Source of the DNA: Coriobacteriales bacterium
Lineage (GTDB): Bacteria; Actinomycetota; Coriobacteriia; Coriobacteriales; Atopobiaceae
Assembly (NCBI GenBank): GCA_030529625.1
Contig: JAUMWN010000001.1
Coordinates: 1 to 64,000 of the forward strand
DNA length: 64,000 nt
Direction of reading: 5' to 3'
Part shown: positions 1 to 8,307 of the stretch, piece by piece
How positions within the stretch are numbered: position 1 is the first letter of the stretch
How the letters are laid out: each line of letters opens with the position of its first letter
Position numbers and translations under genes: made by a program
The notes under the pieces: generated by a model
What the model was told of the DNA's origin: nothing
What the model saw: the letters and a program-made list of their open reading frames with translations, nothing else
Database searches by the model: none

Positions 1-1
1 C

Positions 2-1183
2 TACAGCAAGAAGCGCTGCTTCATCGTCACCGACACCTTCCTCTACAAGAGCGGCTTCACCAAGAAGATCGAGGTCGAGCTCGACGCGATGGGCATCGCC
101 CACGCCAGCTTCTGGGACGTCACGCCCGACCCGACGCTCCAGTGCGCCCAGCAGGGCCTGCGCCAGATGCAGTCCTTCGAGCCCGACTGCATCATCGCCA
201 TCGGCGGCGGCTCCGCCATGGACTGCGCCAAGATCATGTGGCTGATGTACGAGCATCCCGAGGCGCGCTTCGAGGACATGGCCATGGACTTTATGGACAT
301 CCGCAAGCGCGTGTACACCTATCCCACCATGGGCAGCAAGTGCTATTTCGTGGCCATCCCCACCAGTTCCGGTACCGGATCGGAGGTCACGCCGTTTGCC
401 ATCATCACCGACGCCGAGACGGGCGTGAAGTGGCCGCTGGCCGATTACCAGCTGCTGCCCAACATGGCCATCGTGGACACCGACAACATGATGAGCCAGC
501 CTAAGAACCTCACCTCCGCCTCGGGCGTGGACGTGCTCACGCATGCGCTGGAGGCCTACGTCTCCATTATGGCGTCCGATTACACCGACGGCCTCGCGCT
601 TCGCGCGGGCAAGCTCGTGTTTGCCTATCTCGCGCGCTGCTACGACGACCCAAACGACTTCGAGGCGCGTGACCACATGGCCAACGCAAGCTGCCTTGCT
701 GGCATGGCCTTTGCCAACGCGTTCCTGGGCGTGAACCACTCTATGGCGCACAAGCTTGGAGCCTTCCACCACATCGCCCACGGCTGGGCCAACGCCGTGA
801 TCCTTACCCGCGTGATGCGCTACAACGCCGCGGAGCGTCCCACCAAGATGGGCACCTTCCCGCAGTACACCTACCCACATGCCAAGGCACGCTATGCCGA
901 GTTTGGGCGTGCCTGTGGGTTTGACGGCGCCAACGACGACGAGGTGTTCGAGAACTTCGTCGCCGGCATCGAGGAACTCAAAGCCCATGTGGGTGTGCAG
1001 CCCACCATCAAGGACTTTGGCGTGGACGAGCAGTACTTCCTCGACACGCTCGACGAGATGAGCGAGCAGGCCTTTAACGACCAGTGCACGGGCGCCAACC
1101 CGCGCTACCCGCTCATCTCCGAGATCCGCGAGCTGTATCTGGACGCATACTATGGACGCGAGCCCAGCTCGTACGAGGACTAG
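2..1183 (+). CDS. adhE: Bifunctional aldehyde-alcohol dehydrogenase AdhE, C-terminal part (5' end outside window)
   Basis: The frame is open from the first bases, so the 5' end lies outside the window; 393 residues are visible. They correspond to the iron-dependent alcohol dehydrogenase half of AdhE, which reduces acetaldehyde to ethanol with NADH in mixed-acid fermentation. Visible marks are the nucleotide-binding GGGSAMD stretch (about residue 70), SSGTGSEVTPFA, the histidine-rich metal-site segment NHSMAHKLGAFHHIAHG (about residues 245-260) and the family-typical ending DQCTGANPRYPLISE. These phrases are closer to AdhE than to stand-alone iron alcohol dehydrogenases. The N-terminal aldehyde dehydrogenase half would lie upstream. 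A 62-bp gap follows before the next plus-strand gene. Confidence 0.93.
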   Translation, partial: YSKKRCFIVTDTFLYKSGFTKKIEVELDAMGIAHASFWDVTPDPTLQCAQQGLRQMQSFEPDCIIAIGGGSAMDCAKIMWLMYEHPEARFEDMAMDFMDIRKRVYTYPTMGSKCYFVAIPTSSGTGSEVTPFAIITDAETGVKWPLADYQLLPNMAIVDTDNMMSQPKNLTSASGVDVLTHALEAYVSIMASDYTDGLALRAGKLVFAYLARCYDDPNDFEARDHMANASCLAGMAFANAFLGVNHSMAHKLGAFHHIAHGWANAVILTRVMRYNAAERPTKMGTFPQYTYPHAKARYAEFGRACGFDGANDDEVFENFVAGIEELKAHVGVQPTIKDFGVDEQYFLDTLDEMSEQAFNDQCTGANPRYPLISEIRELYLDAYYGREPSSYED

Positions 1184-1245
1184 TGGTAAAGGGGGTGGCC
1201 GGGTACGGGCCCGTCCGCCTAGAGGGTTGGAGTCGAGGAGAGACC

Positions 1246-2025
1246 ATGATTCTTTCGGATAGCAAGGTAGAGATCGTTCGCCGTCACAACAAGGTTGTGT
1301 TCCAGGACGGCAATCGCCTGGTAAAGGTCTACAACGACCGCAAGCCAGGTTCCGACGTGTTTAACGAGGCGCTCAACGACGCACGCGTGTCCGAGGCCGG
1401 CGGTCGCGTTCCGCGCGTGCTGGAGGTAAGCCAGGTAAAGGACGGCGAATGGGAGGGGAGCTGGGCCATCGCGCTCACCTTTATCCCTGGTCGTTCGCTC
1501 GACACCATCCTAGCCGAGAAGACCGCAGAGGCGGATGCCTACTTCGATGAGTTCGTCGAGCTGCAGGTAGAGGTGCAAACGGCCGACGCACCACTGCTCA
1601 ACAGGCAAAAGGACAAACTGCGCCGCATGATCAACAGCGTGAAGTCCGTGGATCCGTCCGTACGCTACGACTTGCAGATGCGCCTGGACGGCATAAAGGG
1701 CGGCGCCAAGGTGTGCCACGGCGACTTTGTCCCGTCCAACGTTATCATCCCCAGTGATGGCAGCGAGCCGTACGTATGCGACTGGGCACACGTCACCTGC
1801 GGCATTCCCGAGGTGGATGCGGCACAGACGTACCTGCTGCTCAAGATGGACGACCCTAAGCTCGCGCATCGCTATCTCACCACGTACTCCAAGAAGGCGG
1901 ACATGCCTATCCAGGTAATCAAGCATTGGGTGCCCGTGGTTGCGGCAGCCGAACTCGCGCGCGGTCGCAAGCAGCAGGAGAAGTTCCTCATGAGCCAAGT
2001 CGAGGCCGTGTTCGAGAACCTGTAA
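1246..2025 (+). CDS. Aminoglycoside-phosphotransferase-like small-molecule kinase
   Basis: A 259-aa cytosolic protein with the APH/choline-kinase fold signature. HGDFVPSN (about residues 157-164) fits the catalytic loop HGDxxxxN, and CDW (about residue 177) is the equivalent of the Mg-binding DxD/DW motif. The family transfers phosphate from ATP to small hydroxylated substrates. The substrate cannot be read from sequence, and antibiotic resistance should not be assumed. The ATG at 1246 was chosen because a GGAG-type ribosome site (1236-1240) lies at good spacing; the frame stays open further upstream. The stop codon overlaps the start of the next lipoprotein gene (TAATG), which suggests translational coupling. 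Confidence 0.75.
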   Translation: MILSDSKVEIVRRHNKVVFQDGNRLVKVYNDRKPGSDVFNEALNDARVSEAGGRVPRVLEVSQVKDGEWEGSWAIALTFIPGRSLDTILAEKTAEADAYFDEFVELQVEVQTADAPLLNRQKDKLRRMINSVKSVDPSVRYDLQMRLDGIKGGAKVCHGDFVPSNVIIPSDGSEPYVCDWAHVTCGIPEVDAAQTYLLLKMDDPKLAHRYLTTYSKKADMPIQVIKHWVPVVAAAELARGRKQQEKFLMSQVEAVFENL

Positions 2026-2651
2026 TGCTCACGGGAACGACCATACGCACTCGTTGGTTGCTGGCGGCATGCATTCTTTGCCTGATGGCGGGAATGCTTG
2101 CCGCCTGCGGCATCACACGCACTGCCACGAGCGACGAGGAGACCAAGTCCCTTATTGAGCAGGCGGCCAAGGCGGAGCTCGATCGCTTTGGCTCGCTGTC
2201 GCAGGAAGACCTTGCTCGCCTGTCACAGGGAATGAGTCAGGCAGACGATGCCAACGTCCAATCGCTTGCGGAGTGGGGAATAGACCCAACTGAGCTGCTC
2301 GCGCACGTGATGAAGTCCTACACCTACCAAATCACCGATGTGGTGCTCACGAACAACGGGGGTGTTGTCAAGGCACAAGTAAGCATCGTCGACCTTGCAC
2401 ATGCCTTGGAGGTGGCGCAGGACGTGACCACAGACGACGAGGACATCGCCGCATTTGGCGAGGCATATCGCAGTGACGATAATCGTGCCATGGCCCAGCT
2501 TCTGCACAAGCGAATCCTGACGGCCCTGGACAGCGAGCAGGAACGCGTGACAATTCCCGTGGACGTTGCGGTGCAAAACGTCGATGGTATGCTAGTTGCC
2601 GACGACACCTGCCTCGCCAACCTTGCCGGGCAGCTCCTCCAAAGTTGGTGA
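2025..2651 (+). CDS. Putative lipoprotein of unknown function
   Basis: A 208-aa protein with a lipoprotein signal: positive residues, a hydrophobic stretch (residues 11-27), then a lipobox MLAAC with the lipidated cysteine at residue 28. The remainder is acidic and mostly helical-looking with no motif I recognise. The general character (short secreted domain with repeated Leu/Asp/Glu helices) is like the DUF5105-type lipoproteins of Gram-positive bacteria, but that is only an impression. It begins inside the stop of the APH-like kinase, so the two genes are probably cotranscribed. An inverted-repeat element lies directly downstream. Confidence 0.7.
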   Translation: MLTGTTIRTRWLLAACILCLMAGMLAACGITRTATSDEETKSLIEQAAKAELDRFGSLSQEDLARLSQGMSQADDANVQSLAEWGIDPTELLAHVMKSYTYQITDVVLTNNGGVVKAQVSIVDLAHALEVAQDVTTDDEDIAAFGEAYRSDDNRAMAQLLHKRILTALDSEQERVTIPVDVAVQNVDGMLVADDTCLANLAGQLLQSW

Positions 2652-2665
2652 GGAACCGACGGACA

Positions 2666-2740
2666 GGCAGACAATGGGGACTGTCCCTCAGTTTGGCCTC
2701 GCCAGAGGCTGAACGAGGGGGACTGTCCCCTTTGTCTGCC
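2666..2740. repeat. GGGGACTGTCCCC-family inverted repeat, copy 1
   Basis: Two imperfect arms of about 28 bp, each with a GGGGACTGTCCC core and an outer GGCAGACAA word, face each other around a short centre that itself can fold (GGCCTC/GAGGC). It sits between two convergent genes, where it could act as a bidirectional terminator. Similar units recur at about 32.0, 44.7, 47.6 and 51.8 kb. Confidence 0.75.
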
Positions 2741-2766
2741 GCAAAAGGCGTATGGGGGAGAGCCCA

Positions 2767-3255
2767 TCACACGTGTACGTACTCGGCAAAGGCAAACGGA
2801 ACACCTGATGGGGTGGTGTCCCAGGCAGACGTGGACACCAACTCCCACTGGTCGCTTTCGTCAAGGTTAGGGAAGTAGGCATCCGCCTCGACCACGATCT
2901 TGTGGCGGGTGACAAGAGCGCGCGTGCAGCTAGGCAGGAATTGCTCGTAGATCGACGCACCCCCAATGAGCCATACGCGCTCGGGATCCTCGCCGGCAAC
3001 AAGCTCCAGTGCCTCTTGTGGGGAGTGTGCCACCTCGGCACCGCTGGGACCATACTTCGCGTCGCGCGAGATTACGATGTTCCTGCGACCCTTGAGGGCG
3101 CCTCCAGGAAAGCTCTCGAACGTCTTTCTGCCACACAGCACGGTGCCACCCATGGTAGTTTGCCTAAAGAACCGCATATCGGCGGGGTTTCTTACCAAGA
3201 GGCTACCCTCATGCCCAATGCCCCAGTCCTGGGTCACCGATACGATTGCGTTCAT
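2767..3255 (-). CDS. folA: Dihydrofolate reductase
   Basis: A 162-aa enzyme that reduces dihydrofolate to tetrahydrofolate with NADPH. The N-terminal NAIVSVTQDWGIG matches the substrate-loop start of the family. MGGTVLCGRKTFESFP matches the conserved G-x-T-x-x-G-R-x-T cofactor segment, and VWLIGGASIYEQFL is the C-terminal GGxxIY cofactor-binding strand. The length is typical. The ATG at 3255 has a clear AAGGAGG site 6 bases upstream; the frame is open a little further up. It follows thyA by 10 bases, the usual pairing, because thymidylate synthase produces the dihydrofolate that this enzyme recycles. Confidence 0.95.
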   Translation of the reverse strand: MNAIVSVTQDWGIGHEGSLLVRNPADMRFFRQTTMGGTVLCGRKTFESFPGGALKGRRNIVISRDAKYGPSGAEVAHSPQEALELVAGEDPERVWLIGGASIYEQFLPSCTRALVTRHKIVVEADAYFPNLDESDQWELVSTSAWDTTPSGVPFAFAEYVHV

Positions 3256-3265
3256 GCGTGCCTCC

Positions 3266-4117
3266 TTATACCGCAACGGGAATGTTGCGGACCTGCGGAC
3301 CGCACTGGTAGTCCTCTACCTGCAGGTCGTCTGTGGTGAAGGCATAGAAGTCGTGGACGTTTGGGTTGAGCGTAACGCGTGGCGCGTCGAGGCGCGGACG
3401 CGAAATGAGCTCCTCCACTATGGGTACGTGCCGGTCGTATATGTGCGCGTCGGCAATCATATGCACGAGCTCGCCAGCCACCATGTTGCTGCACTGGGCA
3501 ACCATCATAAGCAGGATGGCATATTGGCTCACGTTCCAGTTGTTAGCCGTGAGCACGTCCTGACTGCGCTGGTTGAGTACCATGTTGAGCGTGAGACGAC
3601 CGTCTGGCCGGTTGTCGTCGGTAACGTTGTACGTGCAGCTGTACGCACAGGGATAGAGCCGCATGAGATGCAGGTCCTCCATGCAGTACAGATTGGTTAT
3701 GATGCGCCTGGAAAAGGGCTCCTCGGCGAGGTCCTTGAGCACTCTGTCCATCTGGTCGTACTCTCCGTCGGCGAACGTGCTCTTCTTGCCCACCTGATAG
3801 CCGTACGCCCGTCCTATGGAGCCATTCTCGTCGGCCCACTCGTCCCATATGTGCGAGTTGAGGTCGGCAATGTTGTTTGACTTGCGCTGGTATATCCAAA
3901 GAATCTCGTCCATGGCACTCTTGAGCGCCGTACGCCGCAGCGTGAGGGCAGGAAACTCCTCGCGCAGATCGTAGCGGTTGCACACGCCAAAGCGCTTGAT
4001 GGTATATGCCGCCGCACCGTCCGACCAATGCGGGCGAACCCGCTGCCCCTTTGTGGTGGTGCCGTTGCGGAGTATGTCCTCACACATCGACACAAACAAG
4101 TCGTCGGCCTTGCTCAT
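3266..4117 (-). CDS. thyA: Thymidylate synthase ThyA
   Basis: A 283-aa enzyme converting dUMP to dTMP with methylene-tetrahydrofolate. Visible family segments are RRTALKSAMDEILWIYQ (N-terminal), IWDEWADENGSIGRAYGYQ, the nucleophile segment LYPCAYS with the catalytic cysteine, the dUMP-phosphate binding QRSQDVL, NVSQYAILLMMVAQ, and DAHIYDRH near the C-terminus. The residue after the catalytic cysteine is Ala, whereas E. coli-type enzymes have His in PCH. Some Gram-positive ThyA proteins also lack that His. A strong AAGGAGG precedes the ATG. It forms an operon with dihydrofolate reductase. Confidence 0.95.
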   Translation of the reverse strand: MSKADDLFVSMCEDILRNGTTTKGQRVRPHWSDGAAAYTIKRFGVCNRYDLREEFPALTLRRTALKSAMDEILWIYQRKSNNIADLNSHIWDEWADENGSIGRAYGYQVGKKSTFADGEYDQMDRVLKDLAEEPFSRRIITNLYCMEDLHLMRLYPCAYSCTYNVTDDNRPDGRLTLNMVLNQRSQDVLTANNWNVSQYAILLMMVAQCSNMVAGELVHMIADAHIYDRHVPIVEELISRPRLDAPRVTLNPNVHDFYAFTTDDLQVEDYQCGPQVRNIPVAV

Positions 4118-4177
4118 GCAAACCGCCTCCTTATCGCTTCTCGCTCTGCCTTGCGTAGCCGCGTCCGCATGACGACG

Positions 4178-5023
4178 TCACTTGCCTGACTTTGCGGTGC
4201 TCGACGACGCCATGGCATCCTCCAGCATCTGCACGGCGTCATCCACGGTGTCCAGGGTCTGCTCGTCTGAGTCCCACAGCTCGCGCTTGCTCACCTCGTC
4301 GGTAGTCTTAAGGATGGCGAGTTCCTCCCTGGTGGCCTCCCACCGCTTGGTAACCTGCGACTTGGCGCTTCCCAGATCGTCTTTGAGTGTTCCGTTCTTG
4401 TCGGCGTCCACCGACGGTATGGCAATGTCGTTTATAGCCTTCTTTGCTTCATCGCACAGGGCGAGGGCCTCTTCGATCTTCTCCTGCTGCTTGTCCTCGT
4501 CGCGGGCGGCGTCATGGAGGCATCGTGCCACCTTGGTGGCATACTCGTCGTCCGCGTTTACCATCTTGCGCACGAAGTCGCGTACCCCGGAAGGCGTGTT
4601 GGCATATGCCGAGGCGCTTACCTCCGATGCCAGCGAGATGTCGTAGGGGGCCAGGTCGAAGTCCAACGCCTCGTCCACGGTGCAGGTCCCCATCTTGCTG
4701 TTGGAGCCACCCGACGTGTCCAAGCCGCCGTCACCATACTCGTCGCTGTAGAGTCTGAGCCACTCCTCAAGATCGTCCAAGTCCTCGATGTCATCATATG
4801 GGAACTGTTGCGATGTTGGTCCTGAGAACGTGCTCGTGCCGTCCTCGCTTACCGCCGCCGCGACGATGGCAGACGTGCAGCCGCCGCATATGATGGCAAG
4901 CACGAGGGATATGCCCAAGACGGAGCCAAACAGGATATAGGCGAATGGGCCGGACTTGTTCTCCTCGGAAGACGACGTAGCGCTGGCAGTCTCTATTACT
5001 GGTGGCTTGTCCTTGTTGTCCAT
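4178..5023 (-). CDS. Hypothetical acidic single-pass membrane protein
   Basis: A 281-aa protein that I do not recognise. The N-terminus is short, polar and Ser/Glu-rich, followed by one strong membrane segment (about residues 27-58). The long remaining part is probably extracellular. It contains an acidic Asp/Glu-rich stretch and then a helical region with many Glu, Lys and Asp residues and recurring hydrophobic spacing that could form a coiled coil. The ATG at 5023 lies 7 bases from AGGAGG; a GTG directly before it is an alternative start. It ends 60 bases before thyA on the same strand and may be cotranscribed with it. Confidence 0.6.
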   Translation of the reverse strand: MDNKDKPPVIETASATSSSEENKSGPFAYILFGSVLGISLVLAIICGGCTSAIVAAAVSEDGTSTFSGPTSQQFPYDDIEDLDDLEEWLRLYSDEYGDGGLDTSGGSNSKMGTCTVDEALDFDLAPYDISLASEVSASAYANTPSGVRDFVRKMVNADDEYATKVARCLHDAARDEDKQQEKIEEALALCDEAKKAINDIAIPSVDADKNGTLKDDLGSAKSQVTKRWEATREELAILKTTDEVSKRELWDSDEQTLDTVDDAVQMLEDAMASSSTAKSGK

Positions 5024-5096
5024 CACACTTCCTCCTTCACATCTTGCTCTATTCTACCCCATCGCTTGGAGTACAGAACAAAAAGGCACGGCATCC

Positions 5097-5142
5097 CGAG
5101 CCGACATCGGCTCGTGACCAGTTCGCTCGAATCGTCTATAAT
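5097..5142 (+). promoter_or_regulatory. Probable promoter with adjacent perfect inverted repeat
   Basis: A perfect TATAAT -10 lies at 5137-5142, with a 4-of-6 match to the -35 (GTGACC, 5114-5119) at 17-base spacing. An 18-base inverted repeat (CGAGCCG-ACAT-CGGCTCG, 5097-5114) abuts the -35 and could be an operator. It faces the small membrane protein gene at 5196 and is divergent from the gene at 5023. Confidence 0.5.
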
Positions 5143-5195
5143 AATTTGCGCTAAGGATCAATGCGCCTGATGGTGCTTTGCAACGAGGGGAAACG

Positions 5196-5678
5196 ATGGC
5201 CAACTCTACCTTTGATTCACCGGAGAGCTACCAGGACACCGATACGTATCACGAAGCGAGCCCAGAACGGCGTCGTCAGTTCAATCGGTACAAGAAGGAG
5301 TGCGACATCTCCGACGAGCACATGTTCCTACTGCTTTATAAGCAGGACCTCGAGAGTGTGCCCGAGAACATACGTGACAACAACGACACCCTTAGCAAGG
5401 GCATGTTGGTAATTGGCGTGTTGCTGCTGTGGAACTCCCTGTCCATCGCACAGGGTGGCCTTAAGGGAGCCGCGGACGTACCGCTCATCTTCCTCTCATT
5501 GGGGTCTTTCCTCCTTGTTGGAATCGTGTACTTTACGGGCCTGCTCAATCCGTACAAGCGCGAGATGCGCCAGGTGAACAGACGCCTTAAGAAAATGCCG
5601 GATGCGCCCGACTTTACCGAGTGGGACATGGAGCATCCCAACCGGGAGGATCGGCGGGCTTCCAAGAAGCGCAAGTAG
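5196..5678 (+). CDS. Small two-pass membrane protein, unknown function
   Basis: A 160-aa protein with a charged N-terminal cytosolic stretch (residues 1-70). Two hydrophobic membrane segments follow, GMLVIGVLLLWNSLSIA and VPLIFLSLGSFLLVGIVYF, and then a basic C-terminal tail ending in several Lys/Arg. I do not recognise a family. The ATG at 5196 follows a GAGGGG ribosome site; an earlier in-frame start exists at 5178 with no ribosome site. A good -10 box lies about 55 bases upstream. It is probably monocistronic or cotranscribed with the downstream HTH gene. Confidence 0.6.
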   Translation: MANSTFDSPESYQDTDTYHEASPERRRQFNRYKKECDISDEHMFLLLYKQDLESVPENIRDNNDTLSKGMLVIGVLLLWNSLSIAQGGLKGAADVPLIFLSLGSFLLVGIVYFTGLLNPYKREMRQVNRRLKKMPDAPDFTEWDMEHPNREDRRASKKRK

Positions 5679-5782
5679 AACCGTTCCGCCCATAACAAAA
5701 ATTTGGTTCCTTTCTCGTTCCCAAGCGGTTGCATACTGCTAATATCTGGTGTATTACACGTGAGCGCGAGGAGGGAAGCACG

Positions 5783-6055
5783 GTGGCACAGAGTATGGAT
5801 ATCAGGGAGAGCGACCGGCGCATTGGGGAGAGCTTGGCACGTTTGAGGCGTGAGCGTGGCATTCGTCAGTCCGAACTTGCTCAACTCCTGCACTCATCAC
5901 AGTCCATGGTGAGCAAAATCGAGGCAGGCGGCAGGACGCTTCGCGTGAGGGAGTTACCCGCATATGCCACAGCGCTGGGCATGGATGCTCAGGAGCTGGC
6001 CACCGCTGTCCTGGATTCACTCGCCGATGATACGGAGCTCTCGGAAGGGGAGTAG
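5783..6055 (+). CDS. XRE-family helix-turn-helix transcriptional regulator
   Basis: A 90-aa protein that is almost entirely a Cro/C1-type HTH domain. The region RIGESLARLRRERGIRQSEL gives helices 1-2, and SSQSMVSKIEAGGRTLRV is the recognition helix and following turn. It lacks a ligand domain, so it may dimerise or work with a partner. I chose the GTG at 5783, preceded by GAGGAGGGA; no ATG start is well placed. The target is unknown. It is followed at once by a long inverted repeat that could serve as its terminator. Confidence 0.8.
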   Translation: MAQSMDIRESDRRIGESLARLRRERGIRQSELAQLLHSSQSMVSKIEAGGRTLRVRELPAYATALGMDAQELATAVLDSLADDTELSEGE

Positions 6056-6064
6056 CTTCTGCAC

Positions 6065-6165
6065 GTGTCCTATTGGAAGAGGTACCTTTGGGACACGTCG
6101 GGCAACCATTACGCTACGGCATGCTCTACCTAGTGTCCCAAAGGTACCTCTTCCCTATAGGACAC
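6065..6165. repeat. 101-bp double-palindrome hairpin element, copy A
   Basis: Arms at 6065-6096 and 6133-6165 are nearly perfect inverted repeats around a 36-base loop. Each arm begins with GTGTCC and ends with GGACAC, so the element is a palindrome built of smaller palindromes. A second copy lies at 26926-27027 with the same arm and loop length. It sits between convergent genes. No coding capacity. Confidence 0.85.
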
Positions 6166-6183
6166 TCGCCTAGGACACTCGCC
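6158..6183. repeat. Tandem 13-bp direct repeat
   Basis: TAGGACACTCGCC occurs twice in immediate succession (6158-6170 and 6171-6183). It duplicates the right edge of the hairpin element plus its flank. This looks like a local slippage product or an insertion-related duplication. Confidence 0.7.
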
Positions 6184-6271
6184 CCCCAGTCGTGTAACGC
6201 ACAAAGAGACCCTCGCGCCAGGACATGCCCAGCGCGGGGGCCTTCAACTCGTAGGTTACTATGAGCTCCGC

Positions 6272-7822
6272 CTACGCGATGTTCTCAAACGTCCAGCCGT
6301 GCTGGTTCCAAGCGTGATGCTCGCCCTTGATCGTAGAGGTAACCGCAAGCTTCTTGATGTCGAGCGGGAACCAACGGGTGGTCATGGTGGCCTCGCCGCC
6401 ATTCACGAAGATCTCTACGACGGAGGTGTCCACCATGATGCGCAGGGACTCCACCTTGCCAGCCGACAGTGCCGAGAAGGGGAGACGACGCACGGAGCGG
6501 AAGCGACCGGCATGGCTGTGGAACACGAGCTCGGCGTCGTCGTCGTTAATCACGAACTCCAGGTCGCCGTTGAGCATTATATGACCCTTGCCCTGGATGT
6601 CGTCGATGGTGATGTCGGCAATGCCGTCGAGACGGGCACCAATGGCACCCACCATGCTGAACTTGTCATAGCTCGAGGAGCCCATGTAGCCAGTTGCGCC
6701 GTCTGCGGCCTCTGCCGACCACTCGACCTCGCCCTCGCGCAGGGTGTCCATCTCGGCCACGGGCCACTGGCAGATGCGCCCGGCCTCGTTGAGCGTGAGC
6801 TCACGCGGCATGGTGAGGGTGTGGGCCCATTCGGGAGTGGTGGGAACGTCGTACTCGAACTCCATGTCGGCGACGCCGGCCCATGCCATGAGGATCTTGC
6901 GACCCTTCTCGTCCTCGAACACCTGGCAGGCATAGAAGTCGAAGCCAAAGTCCAGCTCGATAAAGTCGTCCATGTTCATGCAGGGATAGGGCTTCTCGGC
7001 GTCCTGCTTGCCGGGATCCTGCGAAAGAATGTCGATGACCTTGCCCTCGACGGGGAAGTATCCCGAGTTGTGGATGGTCTGGAAGCGATACTGCTGCTTG
7101 GGCACGCCCTGCGGGCACACGAACAGGAATTCCTTGTCCTCGAACTGGGCGACGCTTGGGCACTCCCACATGTAGCCAAACGGACCGTCACCAATGTTGG
7201 TGGCAGAACCGGCCATCTCCCACTTGATGCCGTCATCGGAGCTGTACAGCAGTGCGCAGCCGTGGGACTCCATGGTGCGGCAACCCAGCAGCATCCACCA
7301 CTTGCCGTCTTCCTTCCACACCTTGGGATCACGCACGTGGTTGGACGCGTAGGCAGGGTACTGGTCGTTGCACAGCACGGGGCGCTTCTCGCCCAGCGTT
7401 ATGTGGCACTTGTCACCGTCATCGGTGCACACCACGAGCGTCTCGTTGGCCTTGCGACCCTTGAAGTCGTAGTCATAGCCAGCCTTCTTGCCACCGGGCA
7501 TAAGCTCGTTGCCGGTGTAATAGAGCCAGAGCTCGTCACCGTTGACGATGCCGGAGCCGGAGTACGAGCCGTTCTTGTCGGTCTGTACACTGGGCATGAT
7601 GGCTCCGCCGTGCCAGTACCAAGTAAGCAGGTCGGGGCTCGACCAGTGTCCCCATCCATGGCCGTTCTCACGGGGCCAACGCGGCTCGTACTGATGGAAA
7701 ATGTGGTACACGCCCTTAAAGTGGCTCAGTCCATTGGGGTCGGTAATGTTGCCGCTGGGCATCTGCAGGTGATAGCGCAGACGCCAGTTGTGGCTTTGGT
7801 CGAGCTTAACCAGCATTGTCAT
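6272..7822 (-). CDS. Glycoside hydrolase family 32: sucrose-6-phosphate hydrolase / beta-fructofuranosidase
   Basis: A 516-aa cytosolic enzyme (no signal peptide) that hydrolyses beta-fructofuranosides such as sucrose or sucrose-6-phosphate. The three GH32 catalytic motifs are visible: TDPNGL with the nucleophile Asp (about residue 23), VRDPKVW (RDP transition-state motif, about residue 165) and WECPSV with the acid/base Glu (about residue 220). A C-terminal beta-sandwich follows, with the DTSVVEIFVNGGEATMTTRWFP segment. The ATG at 7822 has an AGAAAGG site at good spacing; the frame is open upstream without a better start. No PTS component or sugar regulator is adjacent, so the substrate's entry route is not visible. 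Confidence 0.9.
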   Translation of the reverse strand: MTMLVKLDQSHNWRLRYHLQMPSGNITDPNGLSHFKGVYHIFHQYEPRWPRENGHGWGHWSSPDLLTWYWHGGAIMPSVQTDKNGSYSGSGIVNGDELWLYYTGNELMPGGKKAGYDYDFKGRKANETLVVCTDDGDKCHITLGEKRPVLCNDQYPAYASNHVRDPKVWKEDGKWWMLLGCRTMESHGCALLYSSDDGIKWEMAGSATNIGDGPFGYMWECPSVAQFEDKEFLFVCPQGVPKQQYRFQTIHNSGYFPVEGKVIDILSQDPGKQDAEKPYPCMNMDDFIELDFGFDFYACQVFEDEKGRKILMAWAGVADMEFEYDVPTTPEWAHTLTMPRELTLNEAGRICQWPVAEMDTLREGEVEWSAEAADGATGYMGSSSYDKFSMVGAIGARLDGIADITIDDIQGKGHIMLNGDLEFVINDDDAELVFHSHAGRFRSVRRLPFSALSAGKVESLRIMVDTSVVEIFVNGGEATMTTRWFPLDIKKLAVTSTIKGEHHAWNQHGWTFENIA

Positions 7823-8307
7823 GAGCGTGCCTTTCTCTTGTGGACGAGGTGTCTTTACACCTGAGAACGATTCCAGCTTATGACAAAAACACGTCGCGGT
7901 GGCACACACAATTGCCAACGGATGTAATTGTTTGGTGGTTGGAACCACGTGTCCAATTTGTGTGGAGGTTGGCTTTGCGCACGTGGTCAAACAAAGATGA
8001 ATCGGCGCTCGCGGCTGGGGCACAAAGACGCAACATTGCTCAAAAATAGACGGCCCCCAGACGTTGGGGGCCACGAGTCGCCAGAACATAATCGCACGTG
8101 TGGGCCGTTCGCACTATTCTATTTCCGTAAACGGCATATCTTTGGGGGTGAGAGTACCGTGTTGCTTTTTTTCGGCCAACTGACCGTCGCCCACGACATC
8201 GTTTCCCAATGTGGCACAATATCCTCACGGCCCCAAGCGCCCTCAGACTTGCTAGGATGGGGGAGCTTGCCCAAACCGCACCGCATTCGTACCAGGGGGA
8301 GAGAGCC
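7823..8307. other. 485-bp intergenic region between divergent genes
   Basis: This divergent gap must hold the promoters for the GH32 gene (leftward) and the helicase-like gene (rightward). Imperfect palindromes that could be regulator sites are visible: CAATT...AATTG at about 7908-7930 and GTGGTT-GG-AACCAC at about 7934-7948. A leftward terminator-like hairpin lies at 8042-8072. No convincing protein-coding frame was found. Confidence 0.5.
8042..8072 (-). terminator. Leftward rho-independent terminator with no obvious gene before it
   Basis: An 8-bp stem (GGCCCCCA / TGGGGGCC, 8052-8072) with a 5-base loop is followed on the minus strand by a U-rich tract (TATTTTT). It lies in the divergent gap, so it does not end either flanking gene. 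It would fit the end of a small minus-strand RNA made from about 8.1-8.3 kb. Confidence 0.55.

Noticed and set aside
142-504. Open frames overlapping adhE in other frames
   Set aside because: Arg/His/Pro-rich translations typical of shifted frames in high-G+C genes; the adhE frame explains the region.
1246-2025. Aminoglycoside resistance gene
   Set aside because: Only the general APH fold motifs are visible; no resistance subfamily signature or resistance context.
2645-2878. Small plus-strand frame through the first GGGGACTGTCCCC repeat
   Set aside because: Translation consists of the repeat itself and antisense DHFR; spurious.
6065-6165. Simple rho-independent terminator for the XRE gene
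   Set aside because: Loop of 36 bases, no U-tract, and a second distant copy with covarying arms make a repeat element more likely, although it may also stop transcription.
6299-7864. Long 521-codon plus-strand open frame opposite the GH32 gene
   Set aside because: Antisense shadow; Val/His/Leu-rich without a family pattern, while the minus frame shows all three GH32 motifs.
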